Shown here in pieces: positions 55,919-64,000 of a DNA stretch of 64,000 nucleotides (position 1 is its first letter; every line of letters begins with the position of its first letter). A program made the position numbers and the translations under genes. The DNA comes from Gordonia sp. X0973 (GTDB lineage: Bacteria; Actinomycetota; Actinomycetes; Mycobacteriales; Mycobacteriaceae). The stretch spans positions 3,683,034 through 3,747,033 of the forward strand of contig NZ_CP054691.1 of assembly GCF_013348785.1 (NCBI RefSeq), read 5' to 3'. Under the pieces are notes generated by a model that saw nothing but the letters and a program-made list of their open reading frames with translations, did not search any database and had not been told where the DNA came from.

Positions 55919-57127
55919 ATGCCGTCGTTCAGGCTTGGTGATCAGGGCTCGGCAGTCGCCGAAATCCGCGCCATCCTGGTGACCGCCCAGCTCCTGCCCG
56001 ATACCTCCGGTCCCGACGCATTGGCCGTCGACGACGGGGAGTGGGCATCGCCGGAGGCCGTATTCGACGAGGCTCTCGACCACGCCGTGCGCGCCTTCCA
56101 GCAGCAGCGCGGCCTGCTCGCCGACGGGATCGTCGGCGCGGCCACCTACCGCGCCCTCCTGGAGTCCTCCTACAACCTCGGGTCACGGATTCTGCTGTTC
56201 CGGTTGTCCTCGCCCATGACCGGCGACGACGTGGCGGCGCTCCAGTCGCGCCTGCAGAACCTCGGCTACTACCCGAGCCTCGTCGACGGGGTCTTCGGCG
56301 AAGCCACCCACACCGCGCTGTGCCGCTACCAGTCCGAATACGACTTGGCCTCCGACGGGATCTGCGGACCGGCGACGCTGCGCTCCCTGGACCGGCTGGG
56401 CAACCGCATCACCGGCGGTTCCCCGCACACCATCCGCGAGGAAGAGCGCTTGCGGCGCTCCGGCCCGCAATTGTCGGGCAAGCGCGTGTTGATCGACGCC
56501 GGTACCGGTGGCACGCACCCGCTTTCGACGGGCGAGATCGCCGGGCTCGAGGACTACGTCCTGCACGATCTCGCGCAGCGTCTGGAAGGCCGGATGGGCG
56601 CCGCCGGCATGGACACCTTCGTCTCCCACGCCGGGCACACCGATCCCGATGCCCTCGTGCGCCGCAGCACCGCGCCGGACGACTCGGAGCGCGCCCACAC
56701 GGCCAACGCCGTCGATGCCGACCTCGTCATCGCGCTGCGCTGCGCCCATCACCCGACCTCCTCCGCACGGGGTGTCGCCAGCTTCTACTTCGGCAACAGC
56801 CCGGCCTCGTTTTCGGCCGTCGGACGGAACCTCGCAAGCTTCATTCAGCGCGAAATCGTCGCTCGCACAGGGCTTTACGACTGCCGGACGCATCCGCGCA
56901 CCTGGCCGATCCTCCGCGAGACGCGGATGCCGACGGCCCTCATCGAGATCGGCTACATCACCAACCCGGAAGACGCGCAGTGGCTCCAGGACCCCGCGCA
57001 CCGCGACACCGTGGCCGAGGCCATTCTCGTGGCCGTGAAGCGGGTCTATCTGCTGGGGGAGAACGACCGTCCCACCGGCACGTACACGTTCGCCGATCTG
57101 ATCGCCGCCGAGCGCGCCATCTCCTAG
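55919..57127 (+). CDS. cwlM: CwlM, amidase-like activator of MurA
   Basis: A 402-residue cytoplasmic protein with two peptidoglycan-binding-1 repeats (about 5-82 and 95-160) and an amidase_3-like domain (190-375). No signal peptide is present. In amidases the first zinc His sits in a DPGHGG-type loop; here it reads DAGTGG (T196), so catalysis is doubtful, which fits CwlM's known role of activating MurA after PknB phosphorylation. The C-terminal TGTYTF (386-391) resembles the known phosphosite region. GGAG 9 bases before ATG 55919 supports that start over GTG 55904. Stop CTAG is shared with the convergent gene. Confidence 0.93.
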   Translation: MPSFRLGDQGSAVAEIRAILVTAQLLPDTSGPDALAVDDGEWASPEAVFDEALDHAVRAFQQQRGLLADGIVGAATYRALLESSYNLGSRILLFRLSSPMTGDDVAALQSRLQNLGYYPSLVDGVFGEATHTALCRYQSEYDLASDGICGPATLRSLDRLGNRITGGSPHTIREEERLRRSGPQLSGKRVLIDAGTGGTHPLSTGEIAGLEDYVLHDLAQRLEGRMGAAGMDTFVSHAGHTDPDALVRRSTAPDDSERAHTANAVDADLVIALRCAHHPTSSARGVASFYFGNSPASFSAVGRNLASFIQREIVARTGLYDCRTHPRTWPILRETRMPTALIEIGYITNPEDAQWLQDPAHRDTVAEAILVAVKRVYLLGENDRPTGTYTFADLIAAERAIS

Positions 57128-57840
57128 GCCCGTCTGTCGTTCCTCGATGCCCGTCCCATCGCCGGGGACAGTTCGAGCTCACCACTGGTGATCGTGATAG
57201 CCGCCTCGACGATCAGCCGCTCCAAGGCACCTTCGACGGCCGACTTCCATCCGAGTCCCTCGTCGAGGACCAGGCGGTAGCGCGGAAACCGGTGATGCGG
57301 CGCGACCAACTCGAATCCGGAGTCCGCCAGGAAGTCAGCCTCGATCATGCACTCCTCGCAGATGTCGTCGGGACCGGAGGGGTCGGGCCCGGCGTCGGCG
57401 CGAATACCGAATGCCTCCAGGGCGCGCACACCGCGCTGCACGAGGTCGGCCACCACCGCGTCGAGAAGCATCGCACGGATGTCGGTGAATCCCGGCTCGG
57501 TTCTCAATGACGTCAGCAGCACCGCGTCGACGCTCACCGGGGAGGTGGGGAAGTGCGCGGCTCGGGGGACGCGCGGTGGCGGCGCGTAGAAGGCCGTCCC
57601 GACGACGGTCCTCGACTGCAGACTCAACGACGCACCCGAGGGCACCACATTGGGACCCGACTCCGCCAATTGGGCACAGGTGCCCCACTCGAGGAGCAGA
57701 CCCGACGTCCAGGCCTCCTTGTCGAATTCGCTCGTGCGTATCCCGGCGCTCGGATCGACCTCCCAGAAGACACACCCGCGCGCATGGCGGGGGAGGGACT
57801 CGAAATTCTCGGTGTCGAACGCACGCAGCCGGATTCCCAC
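57124..57840 (-). CDS. Conserved hypothetical protein (Rv3916c-like), possible acetyltransferase fold
   Basis: A 238-residue soluble protein. GCVFWEVDP at the start, KEAWTSGLLLEWGTCAQL in the middle and IRAMLLDAVVADLVQRGVRA with a following C-E-E-C pair (DICEECMIEADFL) look like a GNAT-type fold, but no clear acetyl-CoA loop is visible. Function is unknown. Position between cwlM and parB equals Rv3916c, so it is conserved near the origin. Convergent with cwlM; both stops lie in one CTAG. Confidence 0.8.
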   Translation of the reverse strand: MGIRLRAFDTENFESLPRHARGCVFWEVDPSAGIRTSEFDKEAWTSGLLLEWGTCAQLAESGPNVVPSGASLSLQSRTVVGTAFYAPPPRVPRAAHFPTSPVSVDAVLLTSLRTEPGFTDIRAMLLDAVVADLVQRGVRALEAFGIRADAGPDPSGPDDICEECMIEADFLADSGFELVAPHHRFPRYRLVLDEGLGWKSAVEGALERLIVEAAITITSGELELSPAMGRASRNDRRA

Positions 57841-57970
57841 CTCAATTCACCCGCGGCGCACGTTGATTTGACGAGAAGCGTTGGGGCACAACGGGTTTCG
57901 GATCAACACGGTGCCTCTCCGGTTCTCTCGTCACTGTGACGTTTCGAGTGGGTGTCCCTGGGTGCGCGAA

Positions 57971-59002
57971 TCACGACCGTTTTCTCGAGATTTCCTCGAC
58001 AATACGTTCGAGATCCTCCACCGACCCGAATTCGACGACGATCTTGCCCTTGCGCTTGCCGAGGCTCACGGTGACCCTGGTGTCGAGTCGATCGGACAGT
58101 CGCTCCGCGACGTCTTGGAGCCCGGGCATCACCATCTGCTTGCGCTTGGCCGTCGGTCCGGCAGGCTCCGGGGCGTCGCCGCGATTGGCGAGGGTCACGG
58201 CTTCTTCGGTGGCACGCACCGAGAGTCCCTCGGCGACGATGCGGGCGGCCAGCGCCTCCTGGGCCTCACTTCCGGCCTCCAGGGCGAGCAGGGCACGGGC
58301 ATGTCCAGCCGACAGCACACCGGCCGCAACGCGCCGCTGGACCGGGATGGGCAGCTTGAGCAACCGGATCATGTTGGTGATCAGCGGTCGCGACCGCCCG
58401 ATCCGCTGCGCCAACTCTTCCTGCGTCACGTCGAACTCGTCGAGCAGCTGCTGATAGGCGGCCGCCTCTTCCAACGGATTCAGCTGGGCCCGGTGGATGT
58501 TCTCCAGCAGTGCGTCGCGCAGCATGTCGCCGTCGGCGGTCTCGCGGACGATGGCCGGGATGGTCTCCAGACCCGCCTCTTGGCTGGCCCGCCAGCGGCG
58601 CTCGCCCATGACGAGTTGGTACTCGACGTCTCCCTGGGGGACGGTCAATCGCCGCACGACGATCGGCTGCATCAAGCCGAACTCTCGGATGGAGTGCACG
58701 AGCTCGGCGAGGGCTTCCTCGTCGAAGACGGTGCGCGGCTGATGCGGATTGGGCTGGATCTGGGTGGGGCGGAGTTCGCGGTAGACGGCCCCGACATCGA
58801 CGCCGTCACCGGTGGGAACCGGCGCGGTCGTCGCGGCCGAGCCGGTGCCGAGGACGACATCCGCGGCCGCGGCGCCCATCCCCTGGGTGCCCATCGACGT
58901 CGACGTGGGACTCGTCGCCGACGGTGCATCGGTCTCCGGGGGGCCGGTGGGGATCAGTGCGGCCAGGCCGCGGCCCAGGCCGCCTTTACGTGGAGTGCTC
59001 AT
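57971..59002 (-). CDS. parB: Chromosome partitioning protein ParB
   Basis: Binds parS and spreads on origin DNA. The 343 residues have the N-terminal [18 protein letters not shown], the CTPase/partition motif with QPIVVRRL and [20 protein letters not shown], and the helix-turn-helix [20 protein letters not shown]. The C-terminal dimer domain with [11 protein letters not shown] ends the protein. It starts 15 bases after parA in one operon. Three parS sites lie within 2 kb. Confidence 0.96.
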   Translation of the reverse strand: MSTPRKGGLGRGLAALIPTGPPETDAPSATSPTSTSMGTQGMGAAAADVVLGTGSAATTAPVPTGDGVDVGAVYRELRPTQIQPNPHQPRTVFDEEALAELVHSIREFGLMQPIVVRRLTVPQGDVEYQLVMGERRWRASQEAGLETIPAIVRETADGDMLRDALLENIHRAQLNPLEEAAAYQQLLDEFDVTQEELAQRIGRSRPLITNMIRLLKLPIPVQRRVAAGVLSAGHARALLALEAGSEAQEALAARIVAEGLSVRATEEAVTLANRGDAPEPAGPTAKRKQMVMPGLQDVAERLSDRLDTRVTVSLGKRKGKIVVEFGSVEDLERIVEEISRKRS

Positions 59003-59017
59003 GGTGATTCGTTCTCC

Positions 59018-59977
59018 CTACCGCGCGGAGCCGTCGGCGACCGGTGCCGCGAGGGCGAGTTCGCGGGCCGCGTCGACGTAGCTCATGGCCCCTCGGGAAC
59101 CCGGGTCGTAGTCGATGATCGTCATACCGAAACCGGGCGCCTCGGACACCTTGACGCTGCGCGGCACGATCGTCCGCAGCACCTTGTCACCGAAGTGCCG
59201 GCGCACCTCCTCGGCCACCTGATCCGCCAGCTTGGTCCGCCCGTCGTACATCGTCAGCAGCACGGTGGAGACGTGCAGTTGCGGATTGAGGTGCGCCTGG
59301 ACCAACTCGATGTTGCGCAGCAGCTGTCCGACACCCTCGAGGGCGTAGTACTCACACTGAATCGGGATGAGGACCTCGCGCGCGGCGACCATCGCGTTGA
59401 CCGTCAGCAAGCCCAGCGACGGTGGGCAGTCGATGAAGACGTAGTCGAAACCGAACTGCTTGAGCACCTCGTGACTGAGCGCGTTGCGCAACCGATTCTC
59501 GCGGGCGACGAGGGAGACCAGCTCGATCTCGGCACCGGCGAGGTCGAGTGTCGCCGGCACGCAGTAGAGGGTTTCGTGCGCCGGGCTCTGTTGGATCGCG
59601 GAGACCAGATCGGCTTCCCCCAACAGGAGCTCGTACACCGACGAGATATTGGGCTGTCGGTGATCGATCCCCAGTGCCGTGCTGGCATTGCCCTGCGGGT
59701 CGAGGTCGACGACCAAGACTCGCAGGCCGTGGATCGACAACGCCGCCGCCAGGTTGACCGCGGTCGTGGTCTTGCCGACTCCGCCCTTCTGGTTGGCGAC
59801 GGTGAGGATCCGGGGCTGAGCCGGACGGGGGAGCGGTGGCGTACCACCGGGGGTCAGAATCTCGCTGGCGCGGGCCGCGGCCGCAGCAATCGGGGTGTCG
59901 ACGAAGGCGTCGGCTCCGCCTCGGTGGCCCGATGTTTCACGTGAAACATTCGGTTGATTACTCGGCACTGTTGTCAT
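59018..59977 (-). CDS. parA: Chromosome partitioning ATPase ParA
   Basis: A 319-residue ATPase that moves ParB-parS complexes. The deviant Walker A is K64-G-G-V-G-K-T; Walker B-like is FIDCPPSLGLL, with VLVVDLDPQGNAS between. The first ~50 residues are a flexible extension, and residues 11-15 (VSRET) are encoded by a parS site. No good ribosome binding site is seen before ATG 59977 (GAAGG directly abuts it), so the start is slightly uncertain. Confidence 0.95.
   Translation of the reverse strand: MTTVPSNQPNVSRETSGHRGGADAFVDTPIAAAAARASEILTPGGTPPLPRPAQPRILTVANQKGGVGKTTTAVNLAAALSIHGLRVLVVDLDPQGNASTALGIDHRQPNISSVYELLLGEADLVSAIQQSPAHETLYCVPATLDLAGAEIELVSLVARENRLRNALSHEVLKQFGFDYVFIDCPPSLGLLTVNAMVAAREVLIPIQCEYYALEGVGQLLRNIELVQAHLNPQLHVSTVLLTMYDGRTKLADQVAEEVRRHFGDKVLRTIVPRSVKVSEAPGFGMTIIDYDPGSRGAMSYVDAARELALAAPVADGSAR
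59933..59948. promoter_or_regulatory. parS site 1 (inside parA)
   Basis: TGTTTCACGTGAAACA, a perfect 16-bp parS palindrome, flanked by A and T to 18 bp. It lies inside the 5' coding part of parA and encodes residues VSRET. Confidence 0.95.
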
Positions 59978-60099
59978 CCTTCACGATCGTTTCGTTCTCT
60001 CTGAGTATTCTGCTCGTCCGGTCCGACAACGCCAAACCTGTCCGCCGGACACCGGCACTCCCGCCCGGCTCGAATGGCCTCGGCCACCCGTGGTGCGCG

Positions 60100-60786
60100 C
60101 TAAACGCTCCGCTCACTCTCTGTTCGCCGCTTGCGACGCCGCGCCCTGGCCGACGATTCCGCCGTCTTACGTCCGACGACGAGAGTCGTCGCCTCCGCAA
60201 GGCGATCGCCGCCGACCGTCTCCACCCGCAGATCGGTGATCCCGTGTGAACCGCAGGCGGATCGATGCTCCTCGATCTCCGTGCCGGCGCTGGACCCCTT
60301 CATCGCCACCAGACGACCTTCCGCCCGGATCAGCGGTGCCGACCATCGGACCAGTCGGTCGAGGGGAGCCACGGCCCGGGAGGTCACCGCATCCGCCTCA
60401 CCGTGTTCGGCGATGATCGCCTTCTCTTCCGCCCGTCCCCGAACGACGGTGACATTCGTCAGACCCAGGTCCTCGACCACCTCGTCGAGGAAGGTCGTGC
60501 GGCGCAGCAACGGTTCGACCAGAACCACGTCGAGATCCGGGCGGGCTATCGCGATGGGGATCCCCGGTAGACCGGCTCCACTGCCGATGTCCACCACCCG
60601 TTCGTCGGGCTGGAACAGCGCCGCGACGACGGCGCAGTTGAGGATGTGGCGATCCCAGAGACGATCGGCCTCGCGCGGCCCGATGAGCCCCCGAGTGACC
60701 GCCGTGTCGGCCAGCCAGTCCCGATACCCGACAGTCAGGCTCAGCCGATCGCCGAACAGCTCGGTGGCTACCTCTGGTACCGACAC
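60100..60786 (-). CDS. rsmG: 16S rRNA (guanine527-N7)-methyltransferase
   Basis: Methylates G527 of 16S rRNA. The 228 residues show [19 protein letters not shown], the SAM loop [20 protein letters not shown] and [15 protein letters not shown]. The C-terminus is an Arg-rich tail. GTG 60786 is the start. It sits between jag and parA as Rv3919c, with two parS sites just upstream. Confidence 0.96.
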   Translation of the reverse strand: MSVPEVATELFGDRLSLTVGYRDWLADTAVTRGLIGPREADRLWDRHILNCAVVAALFQPDERVVDIGSGAGLPGIPIAIARPDLDVVLVEPLLRRTTFLDEVVEDLGLTNVTVVRGRAEEKAIIAEHGEADAVTSRAVAPLDRLVRWSAPLIRAEGRLVAMKGSSAGTEIEEHRSACGSHGITDLRVETVGGDRLAEATTLVVGRKTAESSARARRRKRRTESERSV

Positions 60787-60863
60787 GCTGATCCTCTCGT
60801 CGCTCTCGCTCGCGCCCCTGGGGCGGCCTCGGGGTCTGCCCGAGTGGACGTCCCGCCTCGCGA

Positions 60864-60879
60864 TGTTTCACGTGAAACA
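60864..60879. promoter_or_regulatory. parS site 2
   Basis: TGTTTCACGTGAAACA, perfect, extended by symmetric flanks (CGCGA...TCGCG) to 26 bp. It lies upstream of rsmG. Confidence 0.95.
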
Positions 60880-60898
60880 TCGCGGTCCGGCGGGTCCA

Positions 60899-60914
60899 TG
60901 TTTCACGTGAAACA
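60899..60914. promoter_or_regulatory. parS site 3
   Basis: TGTTTCACGTGAAACA, perfect, 35 bp centre to centre from site 2. It lies in the rsmG/jag gap. Confidence 0.95.
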
Positions 60915-60956
60915 TCGGGAATTACATCGCTGTGATTCCTGGTTCTGAAACGGAGA

Positions 60957-60982
60957 AAGGCCCCGGCGTGAGCCGGGACCTT
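60957..60982 (-). terminator. Terminator of the jag-side transcript
   Basis: On the minus strand AAGGTCCCGGC, loop TCAC, GCCGGGGCCTT form a stem with one mismatch, followed by TCTCC. A second 7-bp hairpin (60995-61015) lies just before it. It ends the rpmH-to-jag transcript before the parS cluster. Confidence 0.75.
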
Positions 60983-61043
60983 CCTCGGTAGTACGTCGCG
61001 TTCAGCTTACGCGACGGGTCGTCGTCGAACCGCGCTGTGCTCG

Positions 61044-61673
61044 CTACGTCTTGATAACGACCACGCGCCGCTTGGGCTCGGCGCCCTCGCTCTCGCTGAT
61101 CACCCCGTCGACCGCGGCGACCGCATCGTGGACGATCTTCCGCTCGAACGGCGACATCGGATCCAGGGCCTCGCGCTCGCCCGACTCCAACACGCGGTGG
61201 GCCACCTCGGTGCCGAGTCCGGCCAACCGCTCGCGGCGATCCGCACGCCACCGAGCTATGTCCAACATCAGCCGGGAGCGGTCGCCCGTCGCCTGCTGGA
61301 CCGCCAGGCGGGTGAGCTCCTGCAGGGCATCGAGGACCTCGCCGCGCTTGCCGACGAGCTTCGTCAGATCCTTGCCGCCGTCGATGCTGACGATGGCCCG
61401 ATCGCCATCGACGTCCAGGTCGATGTCGCCGTCGAAGTCCAGGACGTCGAGTAGCTGCTCGAGGTAATCGCCGGCGATCTCGCCCTCTTCGATCAGCTGG
61501 TCCTCTTCGTCCAACTCCTCGTCGTCCTCGTCGGCTCGCTCGGCAACGACGTCGGTGGCACCGTCCGCGTCGTCGGCAGCGGTCGTCTCGGCCGGGGTCT
61601 CCTCGGCCTCCGCGGTCACAACCACGTCGTCGGTGACGACATCGTCGTCGGGAACCTGCGCATCGGCAGTCAT
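61044..61673 (-). CDS. jag: Jag/KhpB-type R3H RNA-binding protein
   Basis: A 209-residue protein. The acidic N-terminal ~70 residues are probably disordered. The KH-like domain contains GKDLTKLVGKRGEVLDALQ and the R3H domain VAHRVLESGEREALDPMSPFERKIVHDAV. It binds RNA and is linked to cell-wall and division control in Gram-positives. It follows yidC as Rv3920c, 47 bases downstream. Confidence 0.93.
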   Translation of the reverse strand: MTADAQVPDDDVVTDDVVVTAEAEETPAETTAADDADGATDVVAERADEDDEELDEEDQLIEEGEIAGDYLEQLLDVLDFDGDIDLDVDGDRAIVSIDGGKDLTKLVGKRGEVLDALQELTRLAVQQATGDRSRLMLDIARWRADRRERLAGLGTEVAHRVLESGEREALDPMSPFERKIVHDAVAAVDGVISESEGAEPKRRVVVIKT

Positions 61674-61720
61674 TGGGTCTCCTCTATCTCTGGTGCGAAA
61701 GCTGTTTCAGATGGCCGGGG

Positions 61721-62905
61721 CTAGCGGCCCTTGTTCTTGCGGGCGGCCTGCCGGTTCTTCTTCGAACCGGCCGCCTTCCCCTTGTTCGTCGTACCGCCCT
61801 TGTTGCCGGCACCGCCGGATGACGAGCCGCCGGACTTCCGGCCCTGGCCGGACCCTGCGGTACTCGAATCGTCACCGGCCGACGAGGCCGAGTCGGCATC
61901 GGAATTCTTCTCCGAATCACCCTCGGTCGCCGCGGCATCCGCAGCGCCGCGCTTCGTCCTGTCCGGCCGTGCTCCGGGCTTGGGGGCGTTGGCTTTGTTC
62001 GCCTCTTCCTTCTTCTTCTTCGCTTCCTCTTCCTCGCGGGCCATCCGGCCGAAGACGAGGTGCTGCTGTCCGAAGGTCCACACGTTGTTGCTCACCCAGT
62101 ACAGGAGGATGGCGACGGGGAAGAAGGGGCCAGACACCAAGATGCCCAGCGGGAAGATGTACTGCGAGAGCATGTTCATGATCCGCGTCTGCTGCGCCTC
62201 GGCCATCGCCGGCGTCTGGCGCTTCACCGCGGCACGCGCGTTGAGGTAGGTCATGAGCGACGCGATGATCATGATCGGCAGGATCACGAGCAGGATGTCG
62301 GTGCGCGTGAAGTCGTACGGTCCGTGACCCCCGTGCATGAACGCGTCCCACTGACCCTGCTTATACGGCGCGAAGAACGACGACAGCGGGACACCGAAGA
62401 ACCGGGCCTCCAGGAAGTTCTGGACCAGTTCTTTGGAGAAGCCGTAGTTCGGGGTGTTGCGGTTCTGCTCGACGGTCATCGGAGCGGTCGGGTGCCCGAT
62501 GATCGGAATCGCTCCGGTGGTCACCGTGCGGTTGAACGCCCGCAGTACGTGGAACAGACCGATGAAGACGGGGATCTGCATGAACATCGGCAGGCAGCCC
62601 AGCAGGGGATTGAAGCCGTGCTCGCGCTGCAGCTTCTGCATCTCCTCGGCCATCTTGACCTGATCCTTGCCGTACTTCTTGCGGATGGCCTGCATCTGCG
62701 GCTGGATCTCTTGCATCTTCTTCGTCGTCTGGATCTGCTTGACGAAGGGCTTGTAGAGGATGGCGCGGAGCGTGAACACGAGGAACACCACCGATAGCGC
62801 CCAGGCGATGCCGTTGCCGTTCGGGGTGTTCGGGGTGATCTTGTCGAATAGCCAGTGCCAGACCAACATGATCCAAGACACCGGGTAGTAGATGAAGTTC
62901 AGCAC
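61721..62905 (-). CDS. yidC: Membrane protein insertase YidC
   Basis: Inserts proteins into the plasma membrane. The 394 residues have helices at about 5-25, 35-55, 110-130, 200-222 and 245-270. The charged cytoplasmic hairpin is YKPFVKQIQTTKKMQEIQP and the core is LGCLPMFMQIPVFIGLFHVL. A long Lys/Gly/Ser-rich C-terminal tail (about 300-394) probably contacts ribosomes. Start is GTG 62905, 8 bases after yidD. Confidence 0.96.
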   Translation of the reverse strand: MLNFIYYPVSWIMLVWHWLFDKITPNTPNGNGIAWALSVVFLVFTLRAILYKPFVKQIQTTKKMQEIQPQMQAIRKKYGKDQVKMAEEMQKLQREHGFNPLLGCLPMFMQIPVFIGLFHVLRAFNRTVTTGAIPIIGHPTAPMTVEQNRNTPNYGFSKELVQNFLEARFFGVPLSSFFAPYKQGQWDAFMHGGHGPYDFTRTDILLVILPIMIIASLMTYLNARAAVKRQTPAMAEAQQTRIMNMLSQYIFPLGILVSGPFFPVAILLYWVSNNVWTFGQQHLVFGRMAREEEEAKKKKEEANKANAPKPGARPDRTKRGAADAAATEGDSEKNSDADSASSAGDDSSTAGSGQGRKSGGSSSGGAGNKGGTTNKGKAAGSKKNRQAARKNKGR

Positions 62906-62912
62906 GTGCTCT

Positions 62913-63152
62913 TCAGTCCCTCACTGCTTCATGGTCCCGACGGAGCGGGACGGGGTCGTATCCGGGTTTGTGCCACGGTCCGCACTTGGCCAACCGTGCC
63001 ACCGACAACCAGGTGCCGTAGAGAAATCCGTGTTCGGTCAACGCCTCCACCGCGTACGCGCTGCAGGTCGGTTCGAACCGACAGCTCGGCAGACGGGTAG
63101 GGGAGATCCAGACCTGGTAGAAGCGGATGACGCTGATGAGGATCCGACTCAT
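62913..63152 (-). CDS. yidD: Membrane protein insertion efficiency factor YidD
   Basis: A 79-residue protein with the family signature ([20 protein letters not shown], then [13 protein letters not shown] and [13 protein letters not shown]). It helps YidC. ATG 63152 overlaps the rnpA stop by four bases, giving tight coupling in the rpmH-rnpA-yidD-yidC-jag operon. Confidence 0.95.
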   Translation of the reverse strand: MSRILISVIRFYQVWISPTRLPSCRFEPTCSAYAVEALTEHGFLYGTWLSVARLAKCGPWHKPGYDPVPLRRDHEAVRD

Positions 63153-63517
63153 CGCGGTGCCAACGCTTTGCGAAGTTGATCGGCCAGCTCATTCGACGAG
63201 CGCAGCGCCGAGGAGGGCCGGGCGCGCACGACGTAGTACGCCTGGGCTTCCGACGGGAGGATCGCCGACGCGAAGGCCGCCCTGATGCGTCGTGCGACGC
63301 GGTGGCGCACAACCGAATTGCCGACCTTCTTACTCACGATCATTCCCAGCCACGGTCCGCCTCCCAGGGCGAGCTCCGAGCGGGATCGGTCAGGCCAACG
63401 TTGCGCCGGTGTCAGTCGATGCACATCCAAGTCGCGCGTGCGGGTGCGCACACCCAGGGACAGGGTGCGTTGAAAATCGGATCGCCGATGGATCCGATGA
63501 TGCGGAGAACTCATCAT
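63149..63517 (-). CDS. rnpA: Ribonuclease P protein component
   Basis: Protein subunit of RNase P, which trims tRNA 5' ends. The 122 residues show [13 protein letters not shown], the [22 protein letters not shown]-binding motif and [11 protein letters not shown]. Two start codons lie in a row (ATG 63517 and 63514). It follows rpmH by 42 bases. Confidence 0.95.
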   Translation of the reverse strand: MMSSPHHRIHRRSDFQRTLSLGVRTRTRDLDVHRLTPAQRWPDRSRSELALGGGPWLGMIVSKKVGNSVVRHRVARRIRAAFASAILPSEAQAYYVVRARPSSALRSSNELADQLRKALAPR

Positions 63518-63559
63518 CGAACGGGCACCGGAGGATTCCGGTGCGTAGTCGGACGAGTC

Positions 63560-63703
63560 TCAGGCGCTCAGCTTCGCGCGGCCCTTGGTGCGGCGGCCGC
63601 TGATGATGGCGCGGCCGGCACGGGTCCGCATACGAAGACGGAAGCCGTGCTTGCGCGCACGACGACGGTTGTTCGGCTGGAAAGTCCGCTTGCCCTTGGC
63701 CAT
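63560..63703 (-). CDS. rpmH: Ribosomal protein bL34
   Basis: A 47-residue protein translated directly from the sequence: [20 protein letters not shown] at the start, [20 protein letters not shown] later and KLSA at the end. This is the bL34 pattern. AAGGGGTTCCG precedes ATG 63703. It is the first gene of the operon that reads away from dnaA. Confidence 0.97.
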   Translation of the reverse strand: MAKGKRTFQPNNRRRARKHGFRLRMRTRAGRAIISGRRTKGRAKLSA

Positions 63704-63857
63704 CGGAACCCCTTCGAGTCAGTGCCCGCAAGCGGGCGGTCATAAGTCTGGTTGTCGCGCGGTGCCGAGACATCTCGGATAGCCTGGCCTCCTTGCTGAT
63801 TCTGATGAATCATCGGAAGGCCCGACCGGAAATCCGTGCGACGGATGCGACTTGTCG

Positions 63858-63886
63858 AGGGTACTGACTTCGAGCTGCACAATCAA
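63858..63886 (-). promoter_or_regulatory. Promoter of the rpmH operon
   Basis: On the minus strand TTGATT (63886-63881), 17 bases, TACCCT (63863-63858). Spacing is ideal and it points at rpmH with about 150 bases of leader. Confidence 0.55.
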
Positions 63887-63903
63887 ACCGCCGACCACGG
63901 CTT

Positions 63904-63935
63904 TTGTTCACATCTGTTGATAACCGTGTGGAAAA
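63904..63935. promoter_or_regulatory. Cluster of three DnaA-box-like 9-mers upstream of the expected dnaA
   Basis: TTGTTCACA (63904-63912), TGTTGATAA (63915-63923) and TGTGGAAAA (63927-63935) each differ by about one base from TTGTCCACA/TGTGGATAA. They lie between rpmH and the window end, where dnaA should follow. They could be autoregulatory sites or an outlying part of the origin. Confidence 0.5.
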
Positions 63936-64000
63936 CTTTGCCGTCCGCAACACGGCGTGGCATGCTTGGAAACTTCACGGCAGCCGGGTAAGGGGGATCG

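Noticed and set aside
60860..60925. Small frames encoding MFHVKH near the parS sites
   Set aside because: The peptide is the translation of the parS palindrome and is not followed by protein-like sequence.
63704..64000. Complete replication origin
   Set aside because: Only three imperfect DnaA boxes are seen and no full AT-rich unwinding region. In related bacteria the main origin lies beyond dnaA, outside this window.
1..64000. tRNA genes, insertion sequences, prophage or integrase sites
   Set aside because: I looked for tRNA-like cloverleaf ends, transposase motifs and att-type direct repeats beside integrases and saw none.

Overview
The window looks like a high-GC actinobacterium of the order Mycobacteriales, most likely Gordonia or a close relative. 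It carries MmpL3 (a mycolic-acid carrier transporter), GTP-type PEP carboxykinase, the SigM/anti-SigM/TrxB/TrxC/CwlM block and the ParAB-RsmG-Jag-YidC-YidD-RnpA-RpmH block. The right edge stops just short of where dnaA should start, so this is the chromosome arm immediately to the left of the origin. Genus and synteny statements come from remembered gene orders (Mycobacterium tuberculosis Rv numbers); no search was run.

Layout. (1) 1-18,000, a block resembling Rv0198c-Rv0211: pckG, a membrane protein, trmB, a NYN-domain protein, mmpL3, then a two-component system with an AI-2E transporter, an Rv0204c-like membrane protein, DUF3054, a lipoprotein related to penicillin-binding proteins with altered catalytic motifs, a pirin and a Zmp1-like M13 metallopeptidase. 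(2) 18,000-27,500, an accessory stretch: a C-C hydrolase-like gene behind a KstR-type operator, methyltransferases, a type VII secretion-like small protein with a WXG/hydrolase partner, DUF1697, DUF4185, an exported glycine-zipper protein, rnhA and tam. It is dotted with intergenic repeats. (3) 27,500-38,800, resembling Rv0037c-Rv0041: leuS, SdpI-like and bile-acid-symporter-like membrane proteins, a DUF4333 lipoprotein, a CocE-type hydrolase, UPF0301, an MFS protein, an EgtE-like PLP enzyme, a D-x-D-G-repeat protein and YccF. (4) 38,800-43,600, resembling Rv2249c-Rv2252: glpD, TetR, an alkyl-DHAP-synthase-like flavoprotein and a lipid kinase. (5) 43,700-63,700, resembling Rv3907c-Rv3923c and rpmH: pcnA, a NUDIX hydrolase, an Rv3909-like protein, the MurJ-pseudokinase fusion, sigM-rsmA, trxB-trxC, cwlM, an Rv3916c-like protein, parB-parA, rsmG, jag, yidC, yidD, rnpA and rpmH.

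How parts work together. Blocks 1 and 5 serve envelope building (mycolate export, lipid II flipping, MurA control by CwlM, membrane protein insertion), origin segregation (ParAB with three parS sites), redox control (SigH-type promoter before trxB) and RNA/translation housekeeping. Block 4 looks like a regulated glycerol-3-phosphate / ether-type lipid module.

Regulatory and repeat signals. The clearest regulatory site is a near-ideal KstR operator overlapping the -10 of a leaderless hydrolase gene. Other signals are SigM- and SigH-type promoters, several TANNNT-spaced leaderless starts, strong intrinsic terminators, a 38-bp perfect inverted repeat beside pckG and two dispersed intergenic repeat families. 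I see no tRNA, rRNA, CRISPR array, prophage or insertion sequence.
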